Numbered from the stretch's first letter, positions 24,331 to 38,623 are shown. The stretch: DNA of 64,000 bases from Chrysomallon squamiferum (GCA_012295275.1 CM022673.1:23723081-23787080); one strand, 5' to 3'. Notes: generated from the letters alone by a model not told the origin. Made by a program: numbers and translations.

Positions 24331-24684
24331 TCTATTTATTTAACGAGTCGTTTAGCTTCTGTTACTGAACATAAAGTTTAAAGTGTTTTATTGTGTGTCT
24401 GTGCACAGTGTGAGATCATTCAATCGATTTTTGCTGGCAATCTTCTGGTGGTCATCTCATATATTTTCATTGTTTTGAATTATCACACTAATCTGTGTTG
24501 AATTCTTTCTCTGTAGAGGCAATGCAATTTCTCATTTAACTTACATCAATAAAGTACGTGAATTTATCGTATGACTGATTTTCACAACGTTTTATAAAAA
24601 TACATTTTTTTTTTTTTTTTTTTGTCCTGATGTAGCACAATTTAATCTTAATTATTACAGGTTCTTTGCAAAATTTAATTTTTC

Positions 24685-24809
<125 letters not shown>

Positions 24810-24859
24810 TAATGTTCATTTAAAGAATCTGTATAAATTGATTTTTTTTTTTTTTCCAG

Positions 24860-25005
24860 ATATTACAAACTGTTTCTGCAGACTGACCACCCGTGTGTGT
24901 TTTCAGATATCAACACAAAGCTTCTTGTAATAGGAATTTATTTTCTGGTAGCTGCCATTCTGTGTAACCCACTCTATGGGTGGGGTGAGTTCTCTCAGTA
25001 CAAGG
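24860..25005 (+). CDS. Class A GPCR, exon with ICL2 and TM4
   Basis: This exon completes Arg73 and continues YYKLFLQTDHPCVFSDINTK, then LLVIGIYFLVAAILCNPLYG and WGEFSQYK, residues 73-121. It provides the Tyr of ERY, intracellular loop 2 and TM4 (about 94-112). PLYGWGE at the extracellular end resembles the PL.GWG motif of opsin-like receptors. The usual TM4 tryptophan is not evident. The acceptor is TTTTTCCAG ending at 24859. The donor CAAGG|GTAAGT is strong, phase 1. Downstream splicing is ambiguous: this exon joins in frame directly to the exon at 29405 or through the loop exon at 28754. Confidence 0.85.
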
Positions 25006-25245
25006 GTAAGTCCTGAATTACACATGTATTTTACAATCTGCTTAAATTATCATTTGTTCCACGTTCACTGGGGTTGTAAATCTATTTTTGGTGTTAAATT
25101 TAAAGCGTGGGTGAGTAATTTACATGGACGGTTGAACTACAACACAGTCTCAAATTGCGTGTTAATTTGTACTGCAAATGGGAGGAAAGAAGATAATTAT
25201 TGTAGTGTCTTTTACTTTATAGTTCGATGTAATAATACATATTAA

Positions 25246-25288
<43 letters not shown>

Positions 25289-27652
25289 TTTTAAAGCATC
25301 ATAATTTCTCAATTTATAAGTGAGAAAACTGCGTTCATTTTAGCGTAGTCTAAAAGAAATAATTACATGTCATCGTATTTCTCAAACAAAAAGTCAGATT
25401 AATAACATATTTGATGTGATGTAAAACTCATTCCACCGGACAGATCTGGTTTCACTCTGAAATGAGCCATGTGTTGAAATTAATCATAAATAACCACAAA
25501 CGACACACAGTTATAAACGAATGAATCATCTCATCTCACCTTCTTCTTCTTCTTCTTCTTCTTCATCTTCGTTAATTATTAACAAGACAGTCTAGAATGT
25601 CAGTAACGTTCTTATTCTAGTTAATTATGTATAAAACAGTGATAGCGTAAACAAGTAATGTCTAAAGTAGAAATGTGTGTGGTAAAAGTACAGAACATTT
25701 GTCTCGTTAATTCTTAATTAGAAATGGTTAGACTCAGCGCGTGCACCCTGGAGGCGAGTCTCAAACAGAAAAATTACAAGTGTCATCGGTGCCTGCAGGT
25801 CACAGTTAGTCGTCTGTGTGTCTGTTTGTTTCCAACGAATTCATTTCACAGTAAATTTCTTCATTTTTTAAATTTAAATAATCCCCCGTCACCGGCATTA
25901 CCCCTTCTGTTAACTGTCTAATCAAAATGGCGTCCGATAATGTGTAATTAGTTGTCTTCCAAACTGCAACATCGTCTTACTGTTTGGTGTGAAAACGAAC
26001 ATTTGGTATCTGTTTAGGTATTATGTATTATGCATAGACTTGAAAGCGTTATGGATGTTTTAAAATAGTTAATAACGATTTTTCGCTTCTATGACGTTAT
26101 ATTTAGAGTAGTGTTAAAAATGTATGTTAAATTTGTTTAAAATATATATATCTAACCGTGCACTGGTTATTTTCGTTACTTAAAACAAGAGCTGTTTGAA
26201 TTATAGTTAATAACAGAAACACAATACTCTTGCGTAATATCTTTGTTACGTAGAGATAATTATTATGTGAATAGCACTGACATAATATTTGTGTAATTTA
26301 AACATACGTGATATTGTTATCTGAATAATATAAAACGTGTTATTACTGCTTATGTGACAGATTCAAAATGACTAAAGTTGACGAAATTCATTTCGTTTCT
26401 TATAATGGAGACAAAATGCTTAGAATCTTTAATATTTTAAAAAGTTTATACGTTCAAATGTCAACACTTTGTTTATTCAGTAAATAAAAACAACATGAAT
26501 ATTATCAACGAAAATCAATAACAAATAACTAAAACTGAAAAAAAAAAAATTAATTTAAATTTGTTTCATGTTTTTTGTTGTTTTTAAAGAGATAATAAAT
26601 ATGACTTTTGTCATTGTTTGAATGGTGATGGTGATGATAATAATAATAATAAATCTGTTGGATTAAATTCAGTCATTTAAATTATTGTCGTCACTGTATT
26701 ATATTTACCTTATTGCTTCTACTACTAATAATACGACAAAATAAAATAAAAGTGGATGTGTTACGGTAGACATGTATATGGAATCAGGAGATAGGTACAG
26801 TATAATATATTAAAATGAAGTTAACCAAATAAATGTATTTATTTTATACACAACAGTAATAATGTAATGTATGTACTAAGCTCGCTCATGCTAAAGAACT
26901 GACAAATCTTATTAGCCTTGTCAAAACACAGATAACGAAGTTAATGGAATACAATCGTGATCAATGAAAGTAATGTCTTCTGTTCCTGTGTGCATTCGAG
27001 CTTTTCCCTTTTGTAGTAATCAATGACATGCATCTGTGAGTTTTAGACAAATTTAATTTTTTATACTGAACGTTTAATTAAAATTCTGATTATAGTTACT
27101 GATGTAGAGTTTTAAAAACACCAGAGACTGAATTCATTGATTTCATTTTTTTTCTTCAACAGAATATATCACATAGATTTAAAATGTCATTTCAATATAT
27201 ATTATAAAGTATATAGCCTTTCAGAGGTATAAAAATAAATTATCATGCATATGTGCAACAATTAGTATGATTTATTATAAAACAGCTTTGTCACAAACGA
27301 GTGCATTTCAGAAAGGTCCTTAAAAATTAAGATTTCATAAAAATGACAATTGTGCGTAAGCGGCATGAGAAAAATTAAATATCAAAAAAAAAATCTAAAC
27401 TTTGGAGCTATCTATCTGGCTGACAACTTTAAATTTTTTATCACTGAAATTAGAATGAAAAGATCTACAGCTGTAATTTGGAATCAACCTTTTTATTTCC
27501 ACATAGAAAGTCACTTTGGAGTACCTATTCAATGTGTGAAACTATATGGGTAGATAATATTAAATGCTGTGTTTGTTTTTTTATGTAAAATACTTCTTAA
27601 TTGGTAATTTGAGTGTATTATATACTTTGTGTTTTACACACACACACACAAA

Positions 27653-27698
<46 letters not shown>

Positions 27699-28753
27699 TG
27701 TATGCGTGTTTGTATGTATTATCATTGATTTTCATGCTATCGGCATGAAGCTAATACAGTATTGGGATTATTTAACTGGATATAAATATGATATTTGTAA
27801 TACAGGTTTACCTATAATTTTGCGGACATTAATGGTCCGGCACCATTGTTATTTTTAATTTATTAATTTTTTATTTTACTTTTTTTAATTCGTTTTTTTT
27901 TTTTTTTTTTTTTTTTATTGTTACAATTCTATTTCCGAATCATATCATAGTTTTCATCACCCTGACATTTCACTTCTTAAATATTTTATTCTGGAAAAAA
28001 AAAAAAAAAAAAAATTTTTGTTTACTTGAATGACATTTGGATTTTTTAATTGTTTTTTTTTTATTATTATTTTTTTTATTTATTCATTTTTTAAGACATA
28101 TTTTAAATGTTAACAGGACATTGATCAATCACGTAACATTTAGCAAGATCAATGACGTCAGACACTAATACCACTCGTGATAAGCTACTGTGAATGAAAC
28201 AAACAAAATGAAGTCTCCTGTTAAAATTCATATAACCAGAGACTATTTTTAGGATTTTTTAATAAAAATTTTGTCACGCTATATACATGATCTGCCATGA
28301 GCGGCATCTATTCATAGAAAACTGCCCGCTTAAAAACACACAAATCAAATACAAGTGAAATTTTACACGTTTTATTGCTTCAAGTTGTAATGAAAAGCAT
28401 TTGAAGTATTTTTTATTGAAAGCATAAAAGCAAAAGAGAAGACTACGATAAAGAAACATTAATGTCTTGTAAACTTGCTAATAAAGGAAAACCACGTTTT
28501 AATTTTAATATAGAACTTTCTATGTTTTTAAAATATTATGGAAAAATTTAACTCGTCTCATAACAGGGCCCATTTCATTTTATTTTGTTGGTTTTTTTTT
28601 AATGTTAGGATTATAATAATGATGCCGATTACTAATACAACTACTACAGCAACAACAATTTTACATACTACTACTGCTATTACTAAACGTACAACTACTA
28701 GTACTACTACAATTATTATTATTATTATTATTATTATTTGCTTTTCATTTCAG
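25006..28753. other. GPCR intron 3
   Basis: Intron DNA with an AAT tract at about 25245-25287, CTT at about 25543-25570, AC at about 27636-27696, long A or T runs at 27890-28080 and ATT at 28712-28737 just before the acceptor. The frames at 25724-25921, 27350-27553 and 27613-27858 have no recognised domains. Confidence 0.5.
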
Positions 28754-29252
28754 GTTATTTTCACTTCACAGTTTTGCTTACTCAGAGACCAAGTCAGCTG
28801 TCAGACACACACATCTTCAACTCCAGTTTTATAGAAAGCGTGACGTCACAGGGACAAGTCTCTGTCATAGAGAACATGACGTCACGAGGCTACGTCACTG
28901 TTACAGAGAACACCACAGAGTGTCAGCCCATCACCGACAGCAGACTTCAGTTAACTTCACAAATCAACTTCACTGACTTCATCGAAATTATTACAATGGG
29001 ACTGAAAAACACATTCAGTTTTGAAACACGCGTTTCAGCGGTCGACCCTAATAAAATAACGTTTTTACTACGAGCAGACGACAGACAAAATCTTAAGGAT
29101 TTTTTGATAAGTATCTCTGACGGAAGTGTCAGCCGGAAGTTGGTGTCGTATCTGTTCAAATCATGTGACTGCGCCTATTTCCAATGTGCAGGGTTTCAGC
29201 ATCGATCCCATAGAAGTGGCGCACTACCAAGAAATTTACATGGCTTTTCAAG
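28754..29252 (+). CDS. GPCR extracellular loop 2 exon(s), frame unresolved
   Basis: This lies in the phase 1/phase 1 interval between the TM4 and TM5 exons, with acceptor CATTTCAG ending at 28753. Entered from TM4, it reads GYFHFTVLLTQRPSQLSDTH onward for about 129 codons. It carries N-glycosylation sequons (NSS, NMT, NTT, NFT) and an internal 12-residue repeat (VTSQGQVSVIEN, then MTSRGYVTVTEN). The end of the segment reads GFSIDPIEVAHYQEIYMAFQ in the frame of the TM5 exon, but that is one frame off. Simple inclusion of all 499 bases therefore breaks the receptor frame. A 49-base mini-intron (29143-29191, TTG|GTGTCG to GTGCAG|GG), a 64-base one from GTCAGC, or one extra base in the GGG at 29191-29193 would restore it. 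The donor at the end is CAAG|GTAACA. The protein sequence looks constrained and extracellular. Whether it is constitutive, alternative or defective is open. Confidence 0.6.
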
Positions 29253-29404
29253 GTAACATTTATTCACAAAATTAATATTATAAATTTATTAGTCGTCAGT
29301 TTTGTTTCTTTGATTATATGCACGAATGTCCGTGTGAAAGTATCTATATGTGTACCTGTTCGATTCTACATTGCTAACTCTTATTTTAATTTTTATATTA
29401 TTAG

Positions 29405-29907
29405 ATCCTATGGTATGTACAGTGGACTTCACGTCAGCAAACAAATACAGCGGATATTTCGTAATACTCTTTGTGACGACGATGTCGGTGTTGCCGTACT
29501 GTTCTATCGTGCTGTTGGCCGTGGTGAGTATGTTTCGCTGCTGCCTCGGCTCTGTGGACGTGACGTCAGACGAATGGTCTAAGAGTAAAAAAGTTTTCAT
29601 CGGAGGAATTCTCAGCGTCTTGTTTTGTGTTCCCTATTTCGTCTTTAATGTTCTCAATTTAAAGGGTTGGTCCGTGTCGCTGCACTGGCACACGACAATT
29701 CTTGTCCTGCTGTACACCAGCAGTCTGATTCCCAGTGTGGTCAGCTTTGACTTAAAGTGTATTGGTTACCTCAGCGAATTCTCGCCTTCTCCATCCCGCA
29801 AAACGGTGTATTTAAACAATGTGGACTTCGAGTTAATGCAGACGCCTTTAACTGACACTGAGAAACTTGATCCTGTCCGCGGAAACATTTTGAACAATAC
29901 AAATTAA
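29405..29907 (+). CDS. Class A GPCR, last exon (TM5-TM7 and tail)
   Basis: After completing Asp122 this exon encodes PMVCTVDFTSANKYSGYFVI and onward to residue 288 (loop-exon-skipped numbering). Cys126 is the expected loop-2 partner of Cys48. TM5 is about 139-163 with Pro152. TM6 is about 185-205 with FCVPY, a CWxP-like proline motif. TM7 is about 218-236 with LIPSVVSF in the NPxxY position. The opsin retinal-binding lysine position holds Leu, so this is not a canonical opsin. The tail of about 52 residues has Ser/Pro and Thr residues, possible phosphorylation sites, and the stop is TAA 29905-29907. The acceptor is TATTATTAG ending at 29404. Joined to the three upstream exons without the loop exon, the frame is open for exactly 288 codons. 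Ligand and family are unrecognised. Confidence 0.85.
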
Positions 29908-31156
<1,249 letters not shown>

Positions 31157-31323
31157 GAACAACATATTTAACAAATCCTGTATTTCATTCTTATCGGCAA
31201 GTGTACACATAAATATTCCATATCACACTAATTAAAGAGGTAAATAGATGTATACGGACTTGAGGATAGATATACAGAGTTTTATACAGACATGTATATA
31301 CAGATTTATACAGACATACAATG

Positions 31324-31370
<47 letters not shown>

Positions 31371-31989
31371 TGTATGTATGTGTCTCTATATATATATATA
31401 TATATAAAGAGAGACAGCTTTATACAAATATAAATACGTACACAGAATTACTAATGTGTGTGTATGTGTGTATGTGTGTGTGTATACAGATATACAGATG
31501 TACACAGACAGACATTTAAATGTATGCAGATACTAGACATTCAAATGTGTACAGACATACAGACTGATACACTTGTACACGAATATAATGTTTACGTATA
31601 GATGTATACAGATGTAAACAGGTACTCCAATTTGTACTCCAGACGTCTGACATTACGTAGGTTTAAAGAAGCAAAACAGTAAGAAAAGTAAATCACAAAC
31701 AAGTAAATAATGTCAAACAAACAAAAAATGGCTGCTCAGTCTGAATGGATTTTTCTCTATGTTACTTTAAATTGATCTCAATAAGGGGAAATAATTTTGA
31801 AACCTTTCATGAACGTTGAGTAATAATTTACATTATAATAATTAACTTCTTCTTCTTTTTGTTTCTTTTCTTACGTCTTCTTTATTTTCGATTATTATTA
31901 TTTTTTTAAATATAAACATTAAAACATAATATTATTAAAATAAAAATAAAAACAACATATTAATCAGGTTGAAATAAAGGCTAATAATA

Positions 31990-32013
31990 ATGGTAGTAGT
32001 AGTAGTTGTAGTT

Positions 32014-32060
<47 letters not shown>
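31990..32060. repeat. (TAG)n tract
   Basis: A TAG trinucleotide run followed by a short ATT tract near 32138-32160 and a CT tract near 32198-32228. No gene is seen. Confidence 0.9.
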
Positions 32061-32061
<1 letters not shown>

Positions 32062-32197
32062 ATAATGATAACAACAAATAAATAAATAAAAATCAAGATT
32101 GTTTTAAGAAATCGAAATTATTTCTTGTCAGTAAATTATTATTATTATTATTATTATTATTTTAATAACATTTAATTGCATAAAATTGCTCTTAATA

Positions 32198-32230
<33 letters not shown>

Positions 32231-32401
32231 GTGTGTGTGTGTGTGCACATTTAATTGGTGTGTTTATAAAAAGATATAATTAAAATTATAATTAATTTTA
32301 TGAATTTTACTAAACTGGAAGTATAAATAACCATTAAAGAATCTGAGGAAGCCTTATATTTTTAATGATATTCTGAAGCTGAATTAAATTTGTTTTTCAG
32401 G

Positions 32402-32712
32402 GTAGATTTCAAAATGAGATGTTTGCATCTTCGGGTATGCATCTGTCACACATGGCTGGACACAACGTGCTCTCTTCTGCTGTTGTCATGACATCAGACA
32501 TATTGATTGATGACCAAATAGACGTTACTCAACCGGAAGTGAAAAAATTGAATTATGGGATAGTGATGCTATCAGGGCGTTTGCATGCAACAGTGTCATT
32601 CAGTGAAATTAATTTCTGTAAAATTAGATTTCATGCTAAAAAAATATTTAAAAAAAAAAAGAAAAAAAAAGAAAAGAAAGAAAAAGGAACAAAAGAAAAC
32701 CTGCTCCAGTAA
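32402..32712 (+). other. Unrecognised exon-like open stretch
   Basis: An AG preceded by a T-rich tract (TTTGTTTTTCAG ending at about 32400) is followed by an open frame that reads through Met at 32419: MFASSGMHLSHMAGHNVLSS, then about 50 more residues before a poly-Lys run made by an A-rich tract. Base composition is less AT-rich than its surroundings. No domain is recognised, no donor was identified and it ends in low complexity. It could be a decayed exon, a transposon remnant or chance. Confidence 0.2.
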
Positions 32713-33059
32713 AAAAAAAAAACTAAAATAAATGAGAGATAGAAATACTGGGAGACGTACTAAATACTCATGCTCAAATACATATTTGATTTCACCAACA
32801 CTAACACAAATATAATTATATAATAAGCTTAACACACACAATAAGAAACAGCAAAAACACACGTACATATCTGAAAAAAAAAAATATATATATATACACA
32901 CATATATATATTCACACAAAAGCTCATTTAAATATATACATAATATACATACACATATACATTCACAAACACTCATAAATATATATACATACACATACAA
33001 ATACATTCACAGACACTCATATAAATATATATACATATGCATACATATACATTCACACA

Positions 33060-33095
<36 letters not shown>

Positions 33096-33401
33096 CACAA
33101 ACATCCGGACACACAAGCACAGACACTTTTATCCCTATCATGTTCTGTCTGCTACATGGCGACAGTGCAATAAGAACAGATCTGCAAAGCTTACTGTTAC
33201 AAAGGTGTGTCCTTAAAATCCTAGCGTCTCATTAAAACGTGACCTGTTTTCGATTATCACTCGCAAGTTACTGATAGCTTCAAAATAGGTGATCTTTCAA
33301 AAAATATTTCTTTAATGATTTTGTTGGTGGTTTTTAGGGAAGGAACGCTTTTTTTTTTTGGAAGGGGGAGTGTTGTTTGTTTCTTCAATGGTGTTTTTGT
33401 T

Positions 33402-33403
<2 letters not shown>

Positions 33404-33497
<94 letters not shown>
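33404..33497. repeat. (AG)n tract, ~94 bp
   Basis: A perfect GA/CT dinucleotide run in intergenic DNA. Confidence 0.97.
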
Positions 33498-33500
<3 letters not shown>

Positions 33501-33897
33501 AAATAATCAGATATAATTAATTCTACGTGTATATATAGCAGAAAAACTAATTATGTCTTGTAATTTGAGATTTTTCACTCTCGTAAATTCCCTTCATTAT
33601 TGAAAAAGAGATGAGACCACGAACAAAGGGAGACAAGCAACGACTGGCTGAACTCTTCACTAATGAAGTCATTAACAGGTGGCTATTTGTACACTGAACA
33701 TGCGCAGAGAAGTCAGTTTCACTTTTATTACAGATTGATTTCATTTTTACTTTCTCCATCCTAATTATAAACACCGAGTTATCTTCTTCGTGACATCTCT
33801 TATTTCTTAAATAAGGAATAATCACGAAAAAGGTCACGTGACTTCATTAAAATTTTGGCGTAAATCTAAATATATCTTTCTTTCAGTTATAGTAATA

Positions 33898-34012
33898 GTA
33901 CTACTACTACTACTACTACTACTACAACTACTACTACTACTACTAGTAGTAGTAGTAGTAGTAGTAGTGGTAGTAATACTAGTAGTAGTAACATGTGGTA
34001 ATAGTCGTATTG

Positions 34013-34051
<39 letters not shown>

Positions 34052-34135
34052 GCAGTATTATTAGTAATAGTAGTAGTACTAGTGGTGGTGGTGGTGGTAG
34101 TTGTGGTAGTAGTAATAGTAGCAGTAGAAGGTGTA
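33898..34135. repeat. TAC-to-TAG switch trinucleotide tract
   Basis: (TAC)n at about 33898-33943 changes to (TAG)n to about 34070, then GTG/TAG mixtures. TAC followed by its complement-like TAG makes an inverted pairing potential at the junction ACTACTAGTAGT (about 33940-33950). Confidence 0.85.
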
Positions 34136-34139
34136 GAAG

Positions 34140-35210
34140 TTAAGAGTACAATCCTATATAAAAATTAAACGTTGAAAATCCTGTGTTATAAATAGTTGTA
34201 ATAACGAAACCATTGGTAACGACTGACCGCTCCTTGACACTCCCCCCACTATTTTTAATATTCCTTTACTATTTATAGCAGCAGGAAAATTCCTTTTAGA
34301 TTCCAAACGTCAGCGAGTTATTCAGAATAAAATAGTTGTGGTACTGAGTTGGATTTCAACACCTTGTAAATCTAGATGTTTTTAATATCTGTTTACAGCT
34401 GTAATAAAAAGGAAGGGTTACTTAGAAACGTAATATACACCCCACAGTTATTTCAACTACTCAAGTGGAAGCGTAGAGAAAATAAAATATTTAATAAAAG
34501 AAAACACATACTACAGTATCTTAATACGTTTAAAATCAGCGTTTAAAATAGTTTTAATACATGTATGTATGTTTGTATGGATAAAACAACGAGTGTGTAT
34601 TACGAATGTAGGTAGTTAAGTATATGTACGTATGTATGTATGTTTGTATGTATATGTGTATATATATGTGTGTGTGTGTGTGTGTATGTATATGTATGTG
34701 TGTGTATGTATATGTATGTGTGTGTATGAGTGTGTGTGTATGTGAGTGTGTGTGTATGGGTGTGCATGCACGTGTATGATGTGTGTGTCTATTTATGTCG
34801 TGTATAGGTTCATGAGTTTGTCTGTGTTTATGTATTTGTATGTTACGTGATTGTGTTAAATGAGTGTTTGTATGTGTTGTGTGTCAGCATGTTTTATAGT
34901 GTGCTGTTTGATGAAACGGCGTGTATGATGATAAGAGAGATAACTAAAATACGACGGATGAACACCCTGACAGAGCATACATTAACGCATTTATCTAGGG
35001 TGGAGCCACTGCATAGTGCATATATATCCAATCACTTTACAAAGATATTTTCTAAACTCATCTCTGCTTTCTCACATTTTTGTGTATAGCACACACAGTA
35101 GATACATTTGGTATAATGTTGATTTAATTTTCAGAGGTGTTTGCTTACATCCGAGTTTAGCCACCCCAATAAATCGTCTCTTTTAATTTTTTTATTATTT
35201 TAATATTTCG

Positions 35211-35258
<48 letters not shown>

Positions 35259-35527
35259 CATATTTACGTTTGTATGTGTATGTCTAGAAACAGAAAGGGA
35301 TACGACACGCTTTAAATATGCGATGACCTTGTCCAGGTAGTTGTTGTTTGTTTGTTTTTGGTGAGAACAGTAAGCCCACTGTCAGGTAAAATCATATAAT
35401 ACTCTAAACACAAAGAAACGTGAGAGAGACAGTACAAAGAATGACACACAAACAAAACACGACGCATGCTTCAACAATAAACCAATTTATGAGCCACAGT
35501 ACACAGAGACGCTCTCTAGACAGGGTG

Positions 35528-35564
<37 letters not shown>

Positions 35565-36190
35565 CTCTTATTCCTCTGGATTGGTAACCATGGTAGCCCA
35601 ATTGGTGTGATTATTTTCAAACCAAACACATTTTATTAGACTGCTAAAGAATATGAGCTCCTTTTATACCAAGGTTTTATCTTAACAACCAGCAGAAGAT
35701 AAACTGAGAATATTTGAACCAATTTCAAAACTGTCTTTACAAACAACCACATACACACGTAGTAGCTGAAGTAATAAAAGTAGCAGTGGTATACAAATAC
35801 ACAAGGATATTTTACAACAAAATACATCCATGTTGACCGCACACGGTACAAAGATAAAAAATACCTGCGACCTTTCCAAGTCTCTTTTCATTACACTTGT
35901 GTCATCTAAACATTTATTTACTCTTGTCACATTGTTCACTTACAATGGGTTTATTTTCAGTTAAATAGATATTATTGTATTTATCACATACATGCATCTG
36001 ACGCGTCTTATAGCTAAAGCCGTCTGTTTGGTGAAAACAAGAACTGGTTTTTCTGCTTTGTAGTGTAGTTTTAGAATCAAGGGACGCTCAGACACAGTCA
36101 CTGGCCTTTGATAACATGTCTCTTTATCTCGCTTTGTAATGTTTTATTAAACAGTTAATCAATCTTATTACATTGTATGCATGTAATTTT
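34140..36190. other. Intergenic DNA with GT repeats and A/T runs
   Basis: TATG/TG-rich sequence spans about 34560-34800, (GT)n about 35215-35255 and a T-run of about 35 at 35530-35564. No gene, RNA or transposon protein is recognised. Confidence 0.5.
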
Positions 36191-36197
36191 GTAACTT

Positions 36198-37024
<827 letters not shown>

Positions 37025-37390
37025 TTCATAGAGATGTATATATATATATATATATATAGCTGTGGGCACACCTTTTATGTTACTAATGAAGTCCAGTTTT
37101 AATAGGCCATTGAAAGAATAGGTATTTTAAGACACACATACCCGCACATAAACATAAATACATACATACACCCACATAAAAGCACACACATACCCAGTTA
37201 AGTATGTGTTTATGTTTATGTGCGGGTATTGTGTCTTAAAATACCGATTCTTTCAATGGCCTATTAAAACTGGACTTCATTAGTAACATAAAAGGTGTGC
37301 CCACAGCTATATATATATATACATATACATACATATATATATACATATACATACATATATATATATATATACATACATCTCTATGATATA
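37025..37390. mobile_element. Foldback/MITE-like palindromic element
   Basis: A near-perfect inverted repeat. The left arm includes AGCTGTGGGCACACCTTTTA at 37058 and continues to ACATACCCGCACATAAACAT near 37155. The right arm runs from ATGTTTATGTGCGGGTAT near 37212 to its complement ending GTGCCCACAGCT at 37308, leaving a loop of about 50 bp. Outer TA runs and the TCATAGAGATGTA / ATCTCTATGA ends extend the symmetry to about 37025 and 37390. No coding capacity is present. This architecture is that of a non-autonomous foldback or MITE element. Target-site duplications are obscured by flanking AT and GATA repeats. Confidence 0.7.
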
Positions 37391-37397
37391 TATATAT

Positions 37398-37428
<31 letters not shown>

Positions 37429-37560
37429 TAGATGTATGTATGTAAATATAAATAAGATATATTTATATCTATATTTACAAACACACACACCCATATAGGT
37501 ATGTATGTGTGTGTGTGCGTGCCAATATATATATATAGTCATTTTGATCAGACGAGCCCC
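37391..37560. repeat. GATA and AT microsatellites
   Basis: TA, GATA and TATG/GT-type simple repeats follow the foldback element directly. Confidence 0.85.
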
Positions 37561-37599
37561 TCACACACACACGTACACACAGTCACATCACTTGGTTGT

Positions 37600-38225
37600 A
37601 TCCGCGTCTAACAGCGTGAGTTAGCAAAGCAGTGTGACCACAAATGGGTACACGTCTGATTTCATCCCATAAAAGGAAAGTGACAGAAAGACGTCGTTGT
37701 GTCTCTGTGTCTACTGATTAATAAGAAAACCGCTGAGTTAGCCGTATTGATCAGAGAATAAGCCAGACTGTTTTTGTAGCAGTGCGGAGGCTAATTGAAA
37801 TAAGTGGAGAGCGGGAAACGAACCGAGCGCCGACATCTAACTCAAAAATATCATTGAAGAAAATCGAAACGACTAGACACTGCGGCTCGCGGTGAAATCC
37901 TTCCTAGACAGAAACAGACACAACTTTGTTGCATATTGGAATGTTCCTAGAGAGAAAAATAGACCGAAACTTATACATATTCATGGGCCGGTTACTGCCC
38001 GACTCGACTGCAGCACGAGAAGCGAATGCGCAATGACAGCGCGCGCGGTGACAGTCGTGTCTTGTTAGCAGACGGCGTGTATAAACACTGGACTGTACGT
38101 TCGTTCACCTGACTGTAAACAACGTCGCCCACGTTGCACGACCGCGTGTTCTGGCTGTGAGTGGAGTTAGCTCAGCAGCAGGTAGCGCGGCACGGAAATA
38201 CCGACTGAATGAGTTCACAGTGAAT
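37600..38225 (+). promoter_or_regulatory. GC-richer promoter region of the cysteine-rich gene
   Basis: The most CpG-containing part of the window (for example GACAGCGCGCGCGGTGACAG near 38034-38053) lies just upstream of the signal-peptide exon. A TATAAA at 38080-38085 within GTGTATAAACACTGG would place transcription start near 38106-38115. Composition, TATA box and position before a signal-peptide ATG support a promoter. The exact start is inferred. Confidence 0.5.
38080..38085 (+). promoter_or_regulatory. TATA box candidate
   Basis: TATAAA in a GC-rich context about 290 bp upstream of the predicted start codon at 38378. Confidence 0.45.
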
Positions 38226-38291
38226 ATGAGTGGTGGCCGTTGTCACTGGAGCAGGACGTCCGACACTCGCCTGCCGCTGTTGAGTAACAGG
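38226..38291 (+). other. Possible alternative 5' exon ending in a donor
   Basis: An ATG at 38226 opens MSGGRCHWSRTSDTRLPLLS up to AACAG|GTAAAT at 38291, a good 5' splice site. This exon would end in phase 2, which does not match the phase 1 start of the next recognised exon (53977). If used it is more likely an alternative 5'UTR exon than part of the main protein. Confidence 0.25.
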
Positions 38292-38377
38292 TAAATTGGA
38301 AAATCCAGCCAGCCAGCCGGTCGCGTTGTGGTTGTTGTTGTTGTTGTTGTTGCGGTTGTGGATGCGACGACTCGAGA

Positions 38378-38474
38378 ATGAAGTCGTTTTTATACGGACA
38401 GTCTGTCTGGGATAACATTCGTTGGATTACTTTTCTGTGGACAACTCTAGCAGTATTAATTGTTGTCCAGTCAG
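38378..38474 (+). CDS. Secreted/GPI-anchored cysteine-rich protein, exon 1
   Basis: ATG 38378 starts MKSFLYGQSVWDNIRWITFL, followed by WTTLAVLIVVQS, residues 1-32. The hydrophobic core (about 16-30) preceded by a basic residue is a signal peptide, probably cleaved near Ser32 just before the first Cys. The donor TCAG|GTAAGT is strong, phase 1. The whole four-exon model is open for exactly 197 codons with matching phases at every junction, which is the main support for it. I do not recognise the protein family. Confidence 0.65.
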
Positions 38475-38520
38475 GTAAGTGTCAATTCACTACTGTTATT
38501 GTTATTGTTACTGTTATCGT

Positions 38521-38623
38521 TCTTCTTCTTCTTCTTCTTCTTCTTCTTCTTCTTCTTCTTCTTCTTCTTCTTCTTCTTCTTCTTCTTCTTCTTCTTCTTC
38601 TTCTTCTTCTTCTTCTTCTTCTT

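Noticed and set aside
29289-29600. Minus- and plus-strand alternative frames over the last GPCR exon
   Set aside because: They are shadows of the exon that encodes TM5-TM7 with correct splice phase.
31248-31433. Short Tyr/Ile frame near 31.3 kb
   Set aside because: It is a translation of AT dinucleotide repeats.
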